The notes: generated by a model not told the origin, from the letters alone. Counted from the stretch's first letter, positions 24,856 through 35,329 are shown. The stretch: 64,000 nucleotides of DNA from Desmonostoc geniculatum HA4340-LM1 (GCA_019359545.1 JAHHHB010000009.1:1-64000), one strand, 5' to 3'. Program-made: numbers and translations.

Positions 24856-26763
24856 ATGCATCTGAGCGAAATTACCCATCCCAATCAGTTGCACGGTTTA
24901 TCCGTTCGGCAACTGCAACAAATTGCCCGTCAAATTCGAGATAAGCATCTCCAAACCGTAGCAGTTAATGGTGGACACTTGGGACCAGGGTTGGGTGTTG
25001 TAGAATTAACACTAGGGCTTTATCAAACACTGGACTTAGATCGGGATAAAGTCATTTGGGATGTAGGACACCAAGCTTATCCCCACAAACTACTTACAGG
25101 ACGTTACGATTCCTTCCACACCCTCAGACAAAAAGACGGAGTTGCGGGTTATCTCAAGCGTTGCGAAAACAAATTCGATCATTTTGGTGCGGGACATGCT
25201 TCCACCAGCATCTCAGCGGCACTAGGCATGGCTTTGGCACGAGATTTAAAAGGCGAAAAATTTAAATCGGTGGCTGTCATTGGCGATGGCGCACTTACAG
25301 GGGGTATGGCTTTAGAAGCCATCAACCATGCCGGACACATGCCGAAAACTAATTTGCTGGTTGTTCTCAACGACAACGACATGTCCATATCCCGCAACGT
25401 GGGCGCAATTCCTCGCTACCTGAACAAAATGCGCCTCAGCCAACCAGTGCAATTTATTAAAGATAATCTTGAAGAACAATTTAAGCAAATTCCCTTCGTT
25501 GGTGAATCTCTGTCTCCGGAACTCGGACGCATCAAAGAAGGTATGAAGCGCTTAGCTGTTCCCAAGGTAGGTGCAGTTTTTGAAGAACTCGGCTTTACTT
25601 ACATCGGCCCAGTCGATGGACATAATTTAGAAGAATTGATTGCCACTTTCCAACAAGCACATCAAATACCAGGCCCAGTTTTGGTACATGTGGCAACAAT
25701 CAAAGGCAAAGGCTATGAAATCGCCGAACAAGACCAAGTAGGTTACCACGCCCAAAGCCCCTTCAATGTAGCCACTGGCAAAGCCATTCCCTCCAGCAAA
25801 CCCAAACCGCCGGCTTATGCCAAAGTCTTTTCTCACACTTTGGTAAAACTTGCCGAACAAAACCCGAAAATCATCGGCATCACTGCGGCCATGGCGACGG
25901 GAACAGGCTTAGATAAACTTCAAGCAAAACTGCCCAATCAATATATTGATGTCGGCATTGCTGAACAACACGCTGTCACTTTAGCAGCTGGACTGGCAAC
26001 CGAAGGAATGCGCCCCATCGCCGCCATTTATTCTACCTTCTTGCAACGTGCCTACGACCAGATAATTCACGATGTCTGCATCCAAAACTTACCAGTCTTC
26101 TTTTGCTTAGATAGGGCAGGAATTGTTGGTTCCGATGGCCCCACCCACCAAGGTATGTATGACATTGCCTACCTACGTTGCATTCCTAACATAGTAGTGA
26201 TGGCGCCGAAAGACGAAGCAGAACTCCAACGCATGGTAGTAACTGGTGTTAACCATACTAGCGGCCCCATCGCCATGCGTTACCCGCGTGGCAATGGCTA
26301 CGGTGTGCCTCTAATGGAAGAAGGCTGGGAACCTCTGGAAATCGGCAAAGGCGAAATTCTGCGTACAGGTGATGACGTGTTAATCGTCGGCTATGGCACA
26401 ATGGTTTATCCGGGGATGCAAGCTGCTGAAATTCTCAGCGAACATGGCATTGAAGCAACTGTGATTAATGCCCGTTTTGTTAAGCCTTTGGATACCGAGT
26501 TGATTTTGCCTTTAGCTAAGAAAATCGGACGCGTTGTCACCTTAGAAGAAGGCTGCGTCATGGGTGGCTTTGGTTCTGCGATCGCCGAAGCTTTGTTAGA
26601 TGCAGATATTCTCGTTCCTGTCAAGCGATTTGGTGTACCAGATGTGTTAGTGGATCATGCTGAACCAAATGAATCTAAGACAGAATTAGGTTTAACGAGT
26701 CATCAAATAGCAGAGAGAGTTTTGTCAGCTTTCTTTAAACGGCAACTATCTACTGTTGTTTAG
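24856..26763 (+). CDS. dxs: 1-deoxy-D-xylulose-5-phosphate synthase
   Basis: A 635-residue thiamine-diphosphate enzyme condensing pyruvate and glyceraldehyde 3-phosphate, the first step of the MEP pathway to isoprenoids (carotenoids, phytol, quinones). The thiamine-binding motif [18 protein letters not shown] is present near residues 148-165, with [18 protein letters not shown] and [18 protein letters not shown] of the pyrimidine and transketolase-like domains further on. Length and start are canonical. It stands alone with a hairpin 20 bp downstream. Confidence 0.97.
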   Translation: MHLSEITHPNQLHGLSVRQLQQIARQIRDKHLQTVAVNGGHLGPGLGVVELTLGLYQTLDLDRDKVIWDVGHQAYPHKLLTGRYDSFHTLRQKDGVAGYLKRCENKFDHFGAGHASTSISAALGMALARDLKGEKFKSVAVIGDGALTGGMALEAINHAGHMPKTNLLVVLNDNDMSISRNVGAIPRYLNKMRLSQPVQFIKDNLEEQFKQIPFVGESLSPELGRIKEGMKRLAVPKVGAVFEELGFTYIGPVDGHNLEELIATFQQAHQIPGPVLVHVATIKGKGYEIAEQDQVGYHAQSPFNVATGKAIPSSKPKPPAYAKVFSHTLVKLAEQNPKIIGITAAMATGTGLDKLQAKLPNQYIDVGIAEQHAVTLAAGLATEGMRPIAAIYSTFLQRAYDQIIHDVCIQNLPVFFCLDRAGIVGSDGPTHQGMYDIAYLRCIPNIVVMAPKDEAELQRMVVTGVNHTSGPIAMRYPRGNGYGVPLMEEGWEPLEIGKGEILRTGDDVLIVGYGTMVYPGMQAAEILSEHGIEATVINARFVKPLDTELILPLAKKIGRVVTLEEGCVMGGFGSAIAEALLDADILVPVKRFGVPDVLVDHAEPNESKTELGLTSHQIAERVLSAFFKRQLSTVV

Positions 26764-26783
26764 TTAATTCTTTGTAGCAACGA

Positions 26784-26816
26784 ATCGCCCACACTTGTGA
26801 CTCAGGTGTGGGCGAT
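26784..26816 (+). terminator. Hairpin downstream of dxs
   Basis: ATCGCCCACAC and GTGTGGGCGAT form a perfect 11-bp stem with an 11-base loop, 20 bp after the dxs stop. No U-run follows, so this is either an RNA-stabilising hairpin or a factor-assisted end. The 26820-26990 stretch has nothing else recognisable. Confidence 0.5.
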
Positions 26817-26990
26817 CGCTATATGAGGGCGTATTTCAGGTAAATGAAGTACACGGGTAGGGGCACAGCCATGTTCCCTACACTTTGCGATATGATGTTG
26901 TACCGCATCTGAGTGGGAACCGCTATATATAAGCCACAATAGGGTGGGCATTATAATGTCTAGCCTATAAGCTTTGATTGCGAGGTTTTT

Positions 26991-27869
26991 ATGAGTCAGA
27001 TTGAACGAGTGGCGATCGTTGGAGGAACCCACGGCAATGAATTAACAGGAGTATACTTAGTCAAAAAGTTTCAGCAACATCCAAATTTAATTAACAGACA
27101 AACTTTAGAAACTTTGGTATTACTTGGTAATGCCAAAGCTATTGCAGAAGGTAAACGTTACATTGACAAAGATTTAAATCGTTGCTTCAGCGATCGAGAC
27201 TTACAAAATCCAAATCTCTTAAGTTACGAAGATAAGCGGGCGAAAGAAATTAAACAAATACTGCAACCGCAAAATCAGCCTTTGGCAGATGTAATCATTG
27301 ATTTACACAGCACAACTGCCAACATGGGGCTAAGTTTAATTTTTTGCGAGATGCATCCTTTATTACTGCGGTTAGCTGCTTATTTAAGTTCGATAAATCC
27401 TTTAGTGAGAGTGTGTATTAATCCACAATCCCAAAAAGGTGGTTTTCTGCGTTCTTTGTGCGAATTAGGTTTTGTAATCGAAGTTGGTGCTGTAGCTCAA
27501 AATATATTAAACGCCGAATTGTTTCAACAAACAGAACAGCTTATTTACGCAATTTTAGACTATTTTGAATGGTGTAACCAAGGTAATCTTTCACAGACAA
27601 ACAGCAGCTTGACACTCTATCAATACATTAGCACTATTGATTATCCCAGAGATGAACGCGGGGAAATTCAAGCTATGATTCATCCCCAGCTTCAGTTTCG
27701 GGATTATGAACCTCTGAATCCAGGTGAGCCAATATTTCTGAGTTTTGCAGGAAAAGATATTTTATATGAGGGAGTATCTACTGTTTATCCGATTTTTATT
27801 AATGAAGCAGCTTACTATGAAAAAGGAATTGCAATGCATTTAACTGAAAAGCAAACAAAGGTAGTTTAA
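26991..27869 (+). CDS. Aspartoacylase (AspA/AstE zinc hydrolase family)
   Basis: A 292-residue zinc carboxypeptidase-fold enzyme. [11 protein letters not shown] (about residues 11-21) holds the first His/Glu zinc ligands, DKDLNRCF the substrate arginine region, [10 protein letters not shown] the second His, and FVIEVGAV the catalytic Glu. Aspartoacylase hydrolyses N-acetylaspartate; cyanobacterial members may act on other N-acyl amino acids. The stop codon overlaps the left end of an inverted-repeat element. Confidence 0.9.
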   Translation: MSQIERVAIVGGTHGNELTGVYLVKKFQQHPNLINRQTLETLVLLGNAKAIAEGKRYIDKDLNRCFSDRDLQNPNLLSYEDKRAKEIKQILQPQNQPLADVIIDLHSTTANMGLSLIFCEMHPLLLRLAAYLSSINPLVRVCINPQSQKGGFLRSLCELGFVIEVGAVAQNILNAELFQQTEQLIYAILDYFEWCNQGNLSQTNSSLTLYQYISTIDYPRDERGEIQAMIHPQLQFRDYEPLNPGEPIFLSFAGKDILYEGVSTVYPIFINEAAYYEKGIAMHLTEKQTKVV

Positions 27870-27993
27870 GGGATTACCAAGAAAGAAATTATCCAATCTT
27901 GTGGGGTGGGCATCTTGCCCGCCCTATGAACTGGGCGGGCAAGATGCCCACCCCACAATAAATAATTGGATATTTTTTTATTTGGAAGTCCCT
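27869..27993. mobile_element. Inverted-repeat element, family AGGGACTTCCAA (copy 2)
   Basis: The left end is AGGGATTACCAAGAAAGAAA then TTATCCAAT. The right end, inverted, is AGGGACTTCCAAATAAAAAA then ATATCCAAT. The centre is a long perfect hairpin (GTGGGGTGGGCATCTTGCCC/GGGCAAGATGCCCACCCCAC). It begins at the last base of the aspA-type gene and could also act as its transcription end. Confidence 0.75.
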
Positions 27994-28059
27994 AAGACAA
28001 ATATGTAATTAGTCATTTGCAAAGGACAAATGACCAATGACTAATATCGATATAAATGC

Positions 28060-30282
28060 TCACCCTGCTAGGCGATACATAATCACTTTTCCTTTCCAAT
28101 TTTCTTCTACAAATACTAAGTACTCGCCATTGGAACGCCGAAAAGCGCGGATACCGTAGGGTATATCAATCCAGCCACTTTCGCTTCCAACTTCAGGGCC
28201 TGGTTTTAATTGTTTTACTTCCACTCCTGTGGTTGCATTGTAGACATATACCTCTGCGGTTTTAACTGTGACGGCGAAAACATAATTTCCCGCCACACTC
28301 ATTGCAGCTGTGGAGACTTCGCGTTTGCCGGTGGTGTCGTAGGGAATCACAGCCCGCCACTTGGGAGTGCGATTTCCTTTACTCCAATTGTCAAAGCGGG
28401 CAATTTCAGATCCCACAACTCCGGTATCGTCGCCGAATGCAGGATGATCTACTGTGAAACCAGACAAATACATGGTATCTGTTTGGGGGAAATATTCAAT
28501 GCGCCGCAAATCGTTAAATATCTCAGGAGTAGTTTGCTTTTGCATCGAACTATAACTGTAGATGGGGTTACCCTTAGCATCTATTCCCTGTAATGGATAA
28601 TGTCGGATACCGTTACCATCTTGGGTTCGCAAAGCTTTCCAAACATCTCCTTTGCTGTCTACCCACCAACCGCCAAGATGGGGATAATCTTTGCTGGTAT
28701 CATATTCGTTGTTTTCAAATTTGCCATTACCGTTGCTGTCTCGCCAGATCCATTCGCCTTTTTCTGGTTGATAGGGTGGCCAATTTCCGCTAACAGATTG
28801 TTTATCTGTGCCATTAGTACCAACAAACATTCCGGCTGGTATGGCGATTTTACCATCTGTGGCGGGATTGAAACGATATATTTGCAGAAAGCTGCTATAC
28901 ATATCTGTGAGGAACAAAAACGGTTTGCCTTGGATGCGGCGCACAAAGGTTGCATCTGGGGATGTGTGCAAACGTGGATCTTGTGGATATTTGAAAGGAT
29001 TTAAGGTGTAGGCTTTGTAAGTCCATTGCTTACCAGCAGACTTACTATAATCCATTTGATATTGTTCTTGTTTGGTGAATAAGTCTACACCATCAGTTTT
29101 GGGATCGGCATCTGCATTATCGACAAATATTAAACCTAGCGATCGCCATATCAATTTACCCGATGGCGCAAATTTCCGCAAATCTGTTCCGGATTTGTTG
29201 AAACCATTACTATTTATATAGATATTACCTGATGCATCTGTGCCAACTCCGGTAAGTCCATAAAGTTTTAAATCTCGGACTTCACCAAGAACTCCTGTAT
29301 AGATACCGTTTTTACAGCCAAAACTGCCTACTTGTTTCGGCTGATCTTTGATATCATAAATCAATATTTGCTGGCGCGAACCATTTTCTGCTACTAACAG
29401 CTTACCCTGAGGATCGATGGCGATCGCCGTTGGTTCAATAATATCTGCAATTTGTTGGGGCAATTGCTTTCCACTTTGGGAATAATGTAAAATCTTTGCA
29501 GGATTACTACCATTTTTGTTTTGAATAATCCACAGATTTTTTTGTTTATCAACTGCGATCGCTCCTGGATTAGTAACAGTAAAGCTGCGAAGTTCCTTCA
29601 TCGTGTCAGTATCATAAACCCGAATCCGGTTAGTAGCAAAATCACTCACATACAACTCACTTCCGATAATTCCTAATCCAGTGACTTCGCTTTTAGTGCT
29701 GACAATTAACATACTTTTATCCCAGCCACGTCCCTCAGGAAACGGTGCAGGTTTTCCTGACAAATCATAGCGCCTAACACAGTGCCAAGCTGTTCCTTCT
29801 GTTGGGTAATCTTCTTTTGTATTGCCCATCGAACCCTGAGTCATGGCAATGTAAATATATTTACTATTTGCTGTAACAGCCTTGCCACCACCACGACCCC
29901 AACCGTGAGTATCACCAAGGGCACTTACAATTTTACCATCCTTATATATTCCTGCTTCTGTTCCGGCTTCATCCCAATGGCTGTTAGTATACACCGTACC
30001 ATCAGCAGTAACATACATTGCCTCTATATTGTTTTGTATCCGCAGATTTCCACTGCCAATACTATTACCAATCCACGACGTTTTATAGGTGAGTGTAGGT
30101 GTTCCAGTTGTCGCCCAATCTGTTGTAATGCCAATGGTAGTAACCAAAACTCCAACAATTAGACTAAATAAAAATTTGAAAGTTTTATTTCTTTGCAAAT
30201 ATTTTAAATTAGATAATTTATTAATTTGCTGTGTGAACTGTTGACGGAGTTTTACTAACTGCGCCATTAATTGATTTTTCAT
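28060..30282 (-). CDS. Exported NHL/beta-propeller-like protein
   Basis: A 740-residue protein with a long basic N-terminus followed by a hydrophobic segment at about 36-54 (FKFLFSLIVGVLVTTIGITT), so it is exported or membrane anchored. The rest is rich in blade-like repeats typical of NHL/SMP-30 propellers (GLGIIGSELYVSDFATNRIRV, AIAIDPQGKLLVAENGSRQQ, GVGTDASGNIYINSNG). There is also an EF-hand-like DSNGNGKFENNE near residue 515. No catalytic motif is evident. It diverges from the glycosyltransferase pair, so a role in surface polysaccharide or extracellular binding is possible, but this is inference from position only. Confidence 0.7.
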   Translation of the reverse strand: MKNQLMAQLVKLRQQFTQQINKLSNLKYLQRNKTFKFLFSLIVGVLVTTIGITTDWATTGTPTLTYKTSWIGNSIGSGNLRIQNNIEAMYVTADGTVYTNSHWDEAGTEAGIYKDGKIVSALGDTHGWGRGGGKAVTANSKYIYIAMTQGSMGNTKEDYPTEGTAWHCVRRYDLSGKPAPFPEGRGWDKSMLIVSTKSEVTGLGIIGSELYVSDFATNRIRVYDTDTMKELRSFTVTNPGAIAVDKQKNLWIIQNKNGSNPAKILHYSQSGKQLPQQIADIIEPTAIAIDPQGKLLVAENGSRQQILIYDIKDQPKQVGSFGCKNGIYTGVLGEVRDLKLYGLTGVGTDASGNIYINSNGFNKSGTDLRKFAPSGKLIWRSLGLIFVDNADADPKTDGVDLFTKQEQYQMDYSKSAGKQWTYKAYTLNPFKYPQDPRLHTSPDATFVRRIQGKPFLFLTDMYSSFLQIYRFNPATDGKIAIPAGMFVGTNGTDKQSVSGNWPPYQPEKGEWIWRDSNGNGKFENNEYDTSKDYPHLGGWWVDSKGDVWKALRTQDGNGIRHYPLQGIDAKGNPIYSYSSMQKQTTPEIFNDLRRIEYFPQTDTMYLSGFTVDHPAFGDDTGVVGSEIARFDNWSKGNRTPKWRAVIPYDTTGKREVSTAAMSVAGNYVFAVTVKTAEVYVYNATTGVEVKQLKPGPEVGSESGWIDIPYGIRAFRRSNGEYLVFVEENWKGKVIMYRLAG

Positions 30283-30772
30283 ATAATCTTTATCTAATTA
30301 TTTACAATCTTCCTAACTTATTTGTAACCAGTTAATATTTATCTTCCCTCTCCTCTCTGCGCCTCTGCGCCTCTGCGTGAGATTTTTTAGTCTATATTCA
30401 CAATCTAAATTGGATAACTGTATATACAATTATTATTTTCAAAATCCGCAAAAAAATCTAATTAGCTTGAATTGATAAAAATTTCATGTATTAATATTTA
30501 CTGCTTAAACAAATATAAATAGTAAACTTTAATACAAAGCTTGACACGTTCCACTAATTGATAGCGATTTTTTCCTTTCACCATCTACCATTGATCCACC
30601 TCAAACAACAGGTATCATATTTATCATATTAAGTATTCTTTAGTTAATTAAAACACAGGATCTAATTCCTTGTTGACGCGAAGATATAAATAGTTTATAA
30701 ATTGGTGTTCTCTAAAAAAACTCTTATTGATAATGCGTATCTTGTTTTAATACATTTATAGGAGAAACATCC
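30283..30772. other. Gene-free divergent promoter region
   Basis: 490 bp between divergent genes. It holds the CTCTGCGCCTCTGCGCCTCTG repeat at 30354-30375 and otherwise very AT-rich DNA that must contain promoters for both sides. A GGAGAAACATCC before GTG 30773 is the ribosome-binding region of the glycosyltransferase. Confidence 0.5.
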
Positions 30773-31942
30773 GTGGAAAATAAAAAAGAACATTTCCTTT
30801 CATCATCTGCATCTATTCTCACCTTGGGATTAGGCTGGTTTCCTGAAAATCCCGGAGGATTAGAAAGGTATATTTATGAACTAACTCATAAATTAGCAGC
30901 AAATCAAGACCACATTGAATTATGCGGAGTCGGTCTACCAGATGCTGAACTAAATTCCCCGATTAAGCTGACTAACTTAGCATCTGTTGATACTAATATT
31001 TGTCAAAGATTATGGTCAATTCGCCAAAACTTCCAGAAAACCAGAACAAATAAACCAGATGCGATTAATCTGCACTTTGCATTATACAGCTTTCCAATTT
31101 TAGATATTTTGCCAAAAGGAGTACCAGTTACTTTTAACTTTCATGGCCCTTGGGCTTCTGAGAGTAAGCAGGAAGTAGTTAATAAAAATCTTAGTCTTTT
31201 AATTAAACATTGGCTGATAGAACAAACCACTTATAATCGCTGCGATCGCTTTATCGTTCTCAGCAAAGCATTTGGCAATATTTTACATCAACAGTATCAA
31301 GTTCCGTGGAATAAAATTAATATTATCCCTGGTGGAGTTGATATTAATTGGTTTCGACCAAATTTATCAGCCCAGGAAGCTTGTAGACAATTAGGCTGGC
31401 CTGATAATCGTCGGATTCTCTTTACATCACGCCGCTTAGTACATCGAACTGGTGTTGACAAATTATTACAAGCGATCGCTATAATTAAGCCCAGAATACC
31501 AGATATTTGGCTAGCGATCGCAGGTCGTGGTCACATCCAAGCTGCACTACAACAACAGGCTACAGAATTAGGACTAGACGATAACGTTAAATTTTTAGGT
31601 TTTCTACCTGATGAACAATTGCCTATAGCTTATCAAGCTGCTGAGTTAAGTGTAGTGCCTAGTCAATCTTTTGAAGGATTTGGATTAGTAGTAGTTGAAT
31701 CTCTAGCTTGTGGAACTCCAGTTTTATGCACTCCTGTTGGGGGAATGCCAGAAATTTTAGCAGAATTTTCACCCGATTTAATTACTACTGCCATCGAAGC
31801 CTCAGCTATTGCAGAAAAATTAGAACAAGCGCTACTAGGAAATATTCCTATCCCCTCAAGAGAAGCCTGTCGCCATTATGCTGTTACACATTATGACTGG
31901 AATAAAATTGCCCAGCAAGTACGAAATATTCTATTAAATTAA
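30773..31942 (+). CDS. Family 4 glycosyltransferase (GT-B)
   Basis: 389 residues starting at GTG with AGGAGA upstream. LGWFPENPGGLERYIYEL is the N-terminal donor/acceptor loop, RRLVHRTGVDKLLQAI the start of the second Rossmann domain, and SFEGFGLVVVESLACGTPV the EX7E nucleotide-sugar motif. It transfers a sugar from NDP-sugar to a polysaccharide or lipid acceptor in the cytoplasm. It lies 96 bp before another GT4 gene on the same strand, so they probably form an operon for a surface glycan. Confidence 0.9.
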   Translation: MENKKEHFLSSSASILTLGLGWFPENPGGLERYIYELTHKLAANQDHIELCGVGLPDAELNSPIKLTNLASVDTNICQRLWSIRQNFQKTRTNKPDAINLHFALYSFPILDILPKGVPVTFNFHGPWASESKQEVVNKNLSLLIKHWLIEQTTYNRCDRFIVLSKAFGNILHQQYQVPWNKINIIPGGVDINWFRPNLSAQEACRQLGWPDNRRILFTSRRLVHRTGVDKLLQAIAIIKPRIPDIWLAIAGRGHIQAALQQQATELGLDDNVKFLGFLPDEQLPIAYQAAELSVVPSQSFEGFGLVVVESLACGTPVLCTPVGGMPEILAEFSPDLITTAIEASAIAEKLEQALLGNIPIPSREACRHYAVTHYDWNKIAQQVRNILLN

Positions 31943-31965
31943 TGAACGCGAAAATCGCTTTGTAG

Positions 31966-31985
31966 AGACGCGATTTATCGCGTCT
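31966..31985. repeat. Palindrome AGACGCGATTTATCGCGTCT
   Basis: A perfect 20-bp dispersed palindrome between the two glycosyltransferase genes. The same sequence forms the centre of the nested element at 21843-21935. Confidence 0.8.
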
Positions 31986-32038
31986 GAAGCATAACGCGAA
32001 AATCACGTCTGAACCATATTTTATTATAAAGGGGTTTT

Positions 32039-33319
32039 ATGAAAATTATTTTTTTAGACCAAAGCGGTAAACCGGGCGGTGCAGAATTATGTTTAATAGA
32101 TATTGCTAAACCCTATCGACATAATGCTTTGGTAGGTTTATTTGCAGATGGTTCATTTAAAGAGTTACTACAGCAAAATAATATTCCAGTAGAAGTTTTG
32201 AGAACTGAGGCGATCGCAGTTCGCAAAGAAAGTAGTTTAATACAAGGTTTAAATAGCTTAGGACAACTGCTACCTCTAATTACTAAGGTAGTTAAAAAAG
32301 CGCGTGAATACGATTTAATCTACGCCAACACCCAAAAAGCATTAGTTGTAGGAGCGATAGCAAGTCTTTTCAGCCGTCGTCCTCTGGTATATCATTTACA
32401 TGATATTCTTTCCACCGAACATTTTAGCCAAACTAATCTTCGCATAGCTGTTAACCTCGCTAATCGTTTTACATCATTAGTAATTGCTAATTCTCAAGCT
32501 AGTAAAACAGCTTTTTTAGAAGCAGGAGGACGCCGAGACATCATCGAAGTTGTCTATAACGGCTTTGAACCGAAAAATTATCAAATTGATGAATCTGACA
32601 TCAATCAATTGCAGCAAAGTTTAGAATTAGCAGGAAAATTTGTAGTTGGGCATTTTAGCAGACTTGCACCTTGGAAAGGGCAGCATATTTTAATTGATGC
32701 CCTTGCTCAATGTCCGCCACAGGTAACAGCAATTTTAGTCGGTGATGCATTATTTGGCGAACAAAATTACGTCCAAGAGTTACACCAACAAGTCGCCAAA
32801 TTGGGATTAGAAAACCGCGTCAAATTTTTAGGATTTCGTTCAGATATTCCCCAATTAATGTCAGCTTGTGACTTAGTAGCACATACTTCGACTTGCCCAG
32901 AACCTTTTGGTAGAGTGATTGTCGAAGCAATGCTATGTGAAAAACCTGTAATTGCAGCCAAAGCTGGGGGTGCAATGGAATTAGTAGAACATGGACTCAA
33001 TGGTTTTCTTGTGACACCAGGAGAATCCCAGGAACTTGCACAAGCGATTATTACTTGTTTGCAAGAGACAGAAATAACTGCAACTATAGCGAAGAATGCC
33101 AGAATTACTGCTAGCGAACGTTTTGATGTTGCAACGATTAATCAGCAAATTGCTCATTTTCTAGAGCATCGATTCAGTAATCAAAAACCTAACCCCCCAG
33201 CCCCCTTCCCTACAAGGGAAGAGGGAGCCAAACTCCCCTCTCCGAAACGGAGAGGGGTTGGGGGAGAGGTTCTTTCAAGATTACTGAATCGGTGTTCTAG
33301 AGAACTGGATAGCAAATAG
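32039..33319 (+). CDS. Family 4 glycosyltransferase (GT-B) with repeat-derived C-terminus
   Basis: 426 residues. DQSGKPGGAELCLIDIAKPY near the start, SRLAPWKGQHILIDAL, and CPEPFGRVIVEAMLCEKPV (EX7E) identify a GT4 enzyme. Family sequence ends near residue 378 (FLEHRFSN). The remaining about 48 residues (PNPPAPFPTREEG, PSPKRRGVGGEV) are the translation of an inverted-repeat element inserted at the gene's end (33161-33300). The catalytic domains are intact, so activity is likely kept. Probably co-transcribed with the upstream GT4 gene. Confidence 0.9.
   Translation: MKIIFLDQSGKPGGAELCLIDIAKPYRHNALVGLFADGSFKELLQQNNIPVEVLRTEAIAVRKESSLIQGLNSLGQLLPLITKVVKKAREYDLIYANTQKALVVGAIASLFSRRPLVYHLHDILSTEHFSQTNLRIAVNLANRFTSLVIANSQASKTAFLEAGGRRDIIEVVYNGFEPKNYQIDESDINQLQQSLELAGKFVVGHFSRLAPWKGQHILIDALAQCPPQVTAILVGDALFGEQNYVQELHQQVAKLGLENRVKFLGFRSDIPQLMSACDLVAHTSTCPEPFGRVIVEAMLCEKPVIAAKAGGAMELVEHGLNGFLVTPGESQELAQAIITCLQETEITATIAKNARITASERFDVATINQQIAHFLEHRFSNQKPNPPAPFPTREEGAKLPSPKRRGVGGEVLSRLLNRCSRELDSK
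33161..33300. mobile_element. Inverted-repeat element inside a glycosyltransferase 3' end
   Basis: The left end is CTAGAGCATCGATTCAGTAA then TC; the right end, inverted, is CTAGAACACCGATTCAGTAA then TC. The interior is the CCTAACCCCCCAGCCCCCTT...GGGGTTGGGGGAGAGG palindrome typical of many Nostocales intergenic elements. A relative with different ends is at 51489-51654. Confidence 0.75.
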
Positions 33320-33604
33320 CTATAGCAATCCTAAATGATTTATGAGAGAGTACGGAGCTATATAACGTTATTTATAAAACTCATTTCGAGTCTATATATT
33401 ATGCAATAGCCTCAATATTAAATTTTGACGAGTATTTAAAACTACGTTTATATCTTCAGTATTTTCTCACATATGATTCAGGATTGCTATAGTAGGAATC
33501 ATAATAATGTTTCCTAAGAATGTTAGCTATTAGGGAATTTTATGGCTGATAGCTAATGGTCAATCCCAAAATATCATGAGGAGATAAGATTTGAACTTAC
33601 CTCG

Positions 33605-34120
33605 TCATTTATCATACAGATTATCAGCTTCTATTTTTCCCTTTATGTAATCGGATAGTTTATATTTCGAGAGAATCTCTGGAGATAAAAAACTCGCTCC
33701 TTGAATTTTATTTATGCAATTTTCACTCTTGCATAGGCATTTAAAAGCTTGACTCATAGACCACTCTGTGGAGGGGTAAAAAAACGTGACTTCCTCTCCA
33801 ATTTCAATTGGTTTTATAACCCGTACTTCTTGAGCTTTTGTATCAAAAAATACATTTGGATCGCAGCTATGATTAATGTATTGCAACCATTCAGGATCGA
33901 GCATGATATGCTGAAATTGATTAATCTGAACAGTTAAATAGTTGGGCTGATCTAGAATTTCTTTTGCTCCAAACTGAGAAAAGATTTGCCCTTCCCTGAA
34001 GTTGATTCGAGCATGTATTGATTTACTTTCAGATATTGCACATTTGCCAACTTCTGCAAACAATGTAACTTTTTCAATGAGTGAGACAGTTACATCCTGA
34101 TTTACGCTATCTTTCGCCAT
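33605..34120 (-). CDS. SET-domain protein (putative protein-lysine methyltransferase)
   Basis: 171 residues from ATG 34120; an in-frame TTG at 34162 would add 14 basic residues. NHSCDPNV (about 83-90) and EIGEEVTFFYPS (about 106-117) are the two parts of the SET knot that binds S-adenosylmethionine and the target lysine. FKCLCKSENC (about 126-135) is a post-SET-like cysteine cluster with three visible Cys. The compact size and lack of SET-N/I domains are as in small bacterial SET proteins. The target is unknown. It stands alone, convergent with the glycosyltransferase operon. Confidence 0.85.
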   Translation of the reverse strand: MAKDSVNQDVTVSLIEKVTLFAEVGKCAISESKSIHARINFREGQIFSQFGAKEILDQPNYLTVQINQFQHIMLDPEWLQYINHSCDPNVFFDTKAQEVRVIKPIEIGEEVTFFYPSTEWSMSQAFKCLCKSENCINKIQGASFLSPEILSKYKLSDYIKGKIEADNLYDK

Positions 34121-34325
34121 TTTTTGGTTTCTGGTTCTTTTTTGAGGTTTACCCTTAAGCAACTGCTTAAGATGTTTAGTCAGTAATTATCTTTTCTTTT
34201 TGAGGATAAAAAACTGTTCAAGGAGATTATCCCACAAAATAGGAGGTTTATTGTTAGTCATCTTGCTCGTTCGCATTATTCAAGCGATTGGAAAGGCGAA
34301 TAAATAGATATCTGCGATAATGAAT

Positions 34326-34354
34326 GTAGAGATGTAGCACTGCTAAGTCTCTAC
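34326..34354. repeat. Hairpin repeat GTAGAGATGTAGCA/TGCTAAGTCTCTAC
   Basis: A relative of the palindrome at 14723-14751. It overlaps the last codons and stop of the EamA gene, so the repeat supplies the end of that protein and may also act as transcription end. Confidence 0.6.
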
Positions 34355-35329
34355 ACGATCGCTGAATATCGCCACAAATAGCCCCAGTAAAATCACAGAA
34401 AATGCCAACAAGTTGAGCCAATCCAATGTTTCTCCAAAGATCCCCCATGCAAGGATACTAGTCAAAATAGGATCGAGTAGAAAAACTAAGGCAACAAAGG
34501 ATGCAGATAATTCTTTGAGACTATATACCAGCAAAAAATTGGCTGAAACAGTAGTAATCCCTAAAATACCTATGCATGTCCACCCCTGCGATGATATTGG
34601 GAATAGTTGCTCATGGTTGATTAAGGCAAGCGGCAGAGTTAGTAGAATCCCTAATCTAAAACACCAGAAGATTATAATGTTAGCACTGACTTGAGGTCTG
34701 AGTCTTTCTGCACTTATTAAATACGCTGCAAATGCCACACTAGAGACTAGGGACACAATATCTCCTTGAATTTTGTCTATATCAAGTTGCAGATCGTTTA
34801 ATCCCAGCACAATAGTTCCGCCGAGAGCGATCGCCGTCCCGATCAGGAAGCGGCGATGAAAGCGTTGCTTGAAGAACAACCATCCCCCTACTGTTGTAAA
34901 CATCGGGGACAAATTATGAATTAAGGCAGAATTAGCAACGCTCGTCTGAGTGAGTGACCAAGACCATAAAACCATCATGCTGGTTAAAAATAATCCGGTT
35001 GCTAACAATAGGAATACTGTCTGACTTCTATCAGATACTTGCACAGATATCTGCTCATCAAGTTGACTCGACAGATTTGGAAATTTAATCAACAAACGGT
35101 ATCCATTCCCCACCCCATTCCATAAGATGAGGACTGCTGTTGCTACCCACAAACGGTTAAATACGATGGCGTCTGGCCCTACTTCAATCTGGCCGAATCT
35201 CAGCATTATTGGCAAAAAGGCATCACCTATTAAGACTCCTAATATGGCAGCGATCGCTAAGAAATTTGATCGTTTTGTTAAAGCCTGTGGAGATTGCTCT
35301 AGCTGAGATACTTCTAGGAGGTCAACCAT
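34343..35329 (-). CDS. EamA-family (DMT) transporter
   Basis: 328 residues with about ten hydrophobic helices in two EamA halves. The first half includes NFLAIAAILGVLIGDAFLPI and SALIHNLSPMFTTVGGWLFF; the second includes LISAERLRPQ and LVYSLKELSASFVALVFLLDP, with the usual pre-helix PILTSILAWG motif. It is an inner-membrane drug/metabolite exporter of unknown substrate. The 3' end runs into a dispersed hairpin repeat. It is monocistronic. Confidence 0.88.
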   Translation of the reverse strand: MVDLLEVSQLEQSPQALTKRSNFLAIAAILGVLIGDAFLPIMLRFGQIEVGPDAIVFNRLWVATAVLILWNGVGNGYRLLIKFPNLSSQLDEQISVQVSDRSQTVFLLLATGLFLTSMMVLWSWSLTQTSVANSALIHNLSPMFTTVGGWLFFKQRFHRRFLIGTAIALGGTIVLGLNDLQLDIDKIQGDIVSLVSSVAFAAYLISAERLRPQVSANIIIFWCFRLGILLTLPLALINHEQLFPISSQGWTCIGILGITTVSANFLLVYSLKELSASFVALVFLLDPILTSILAWGIFGETLDWLNLLAFSVILLGLFVAIFSDRVET

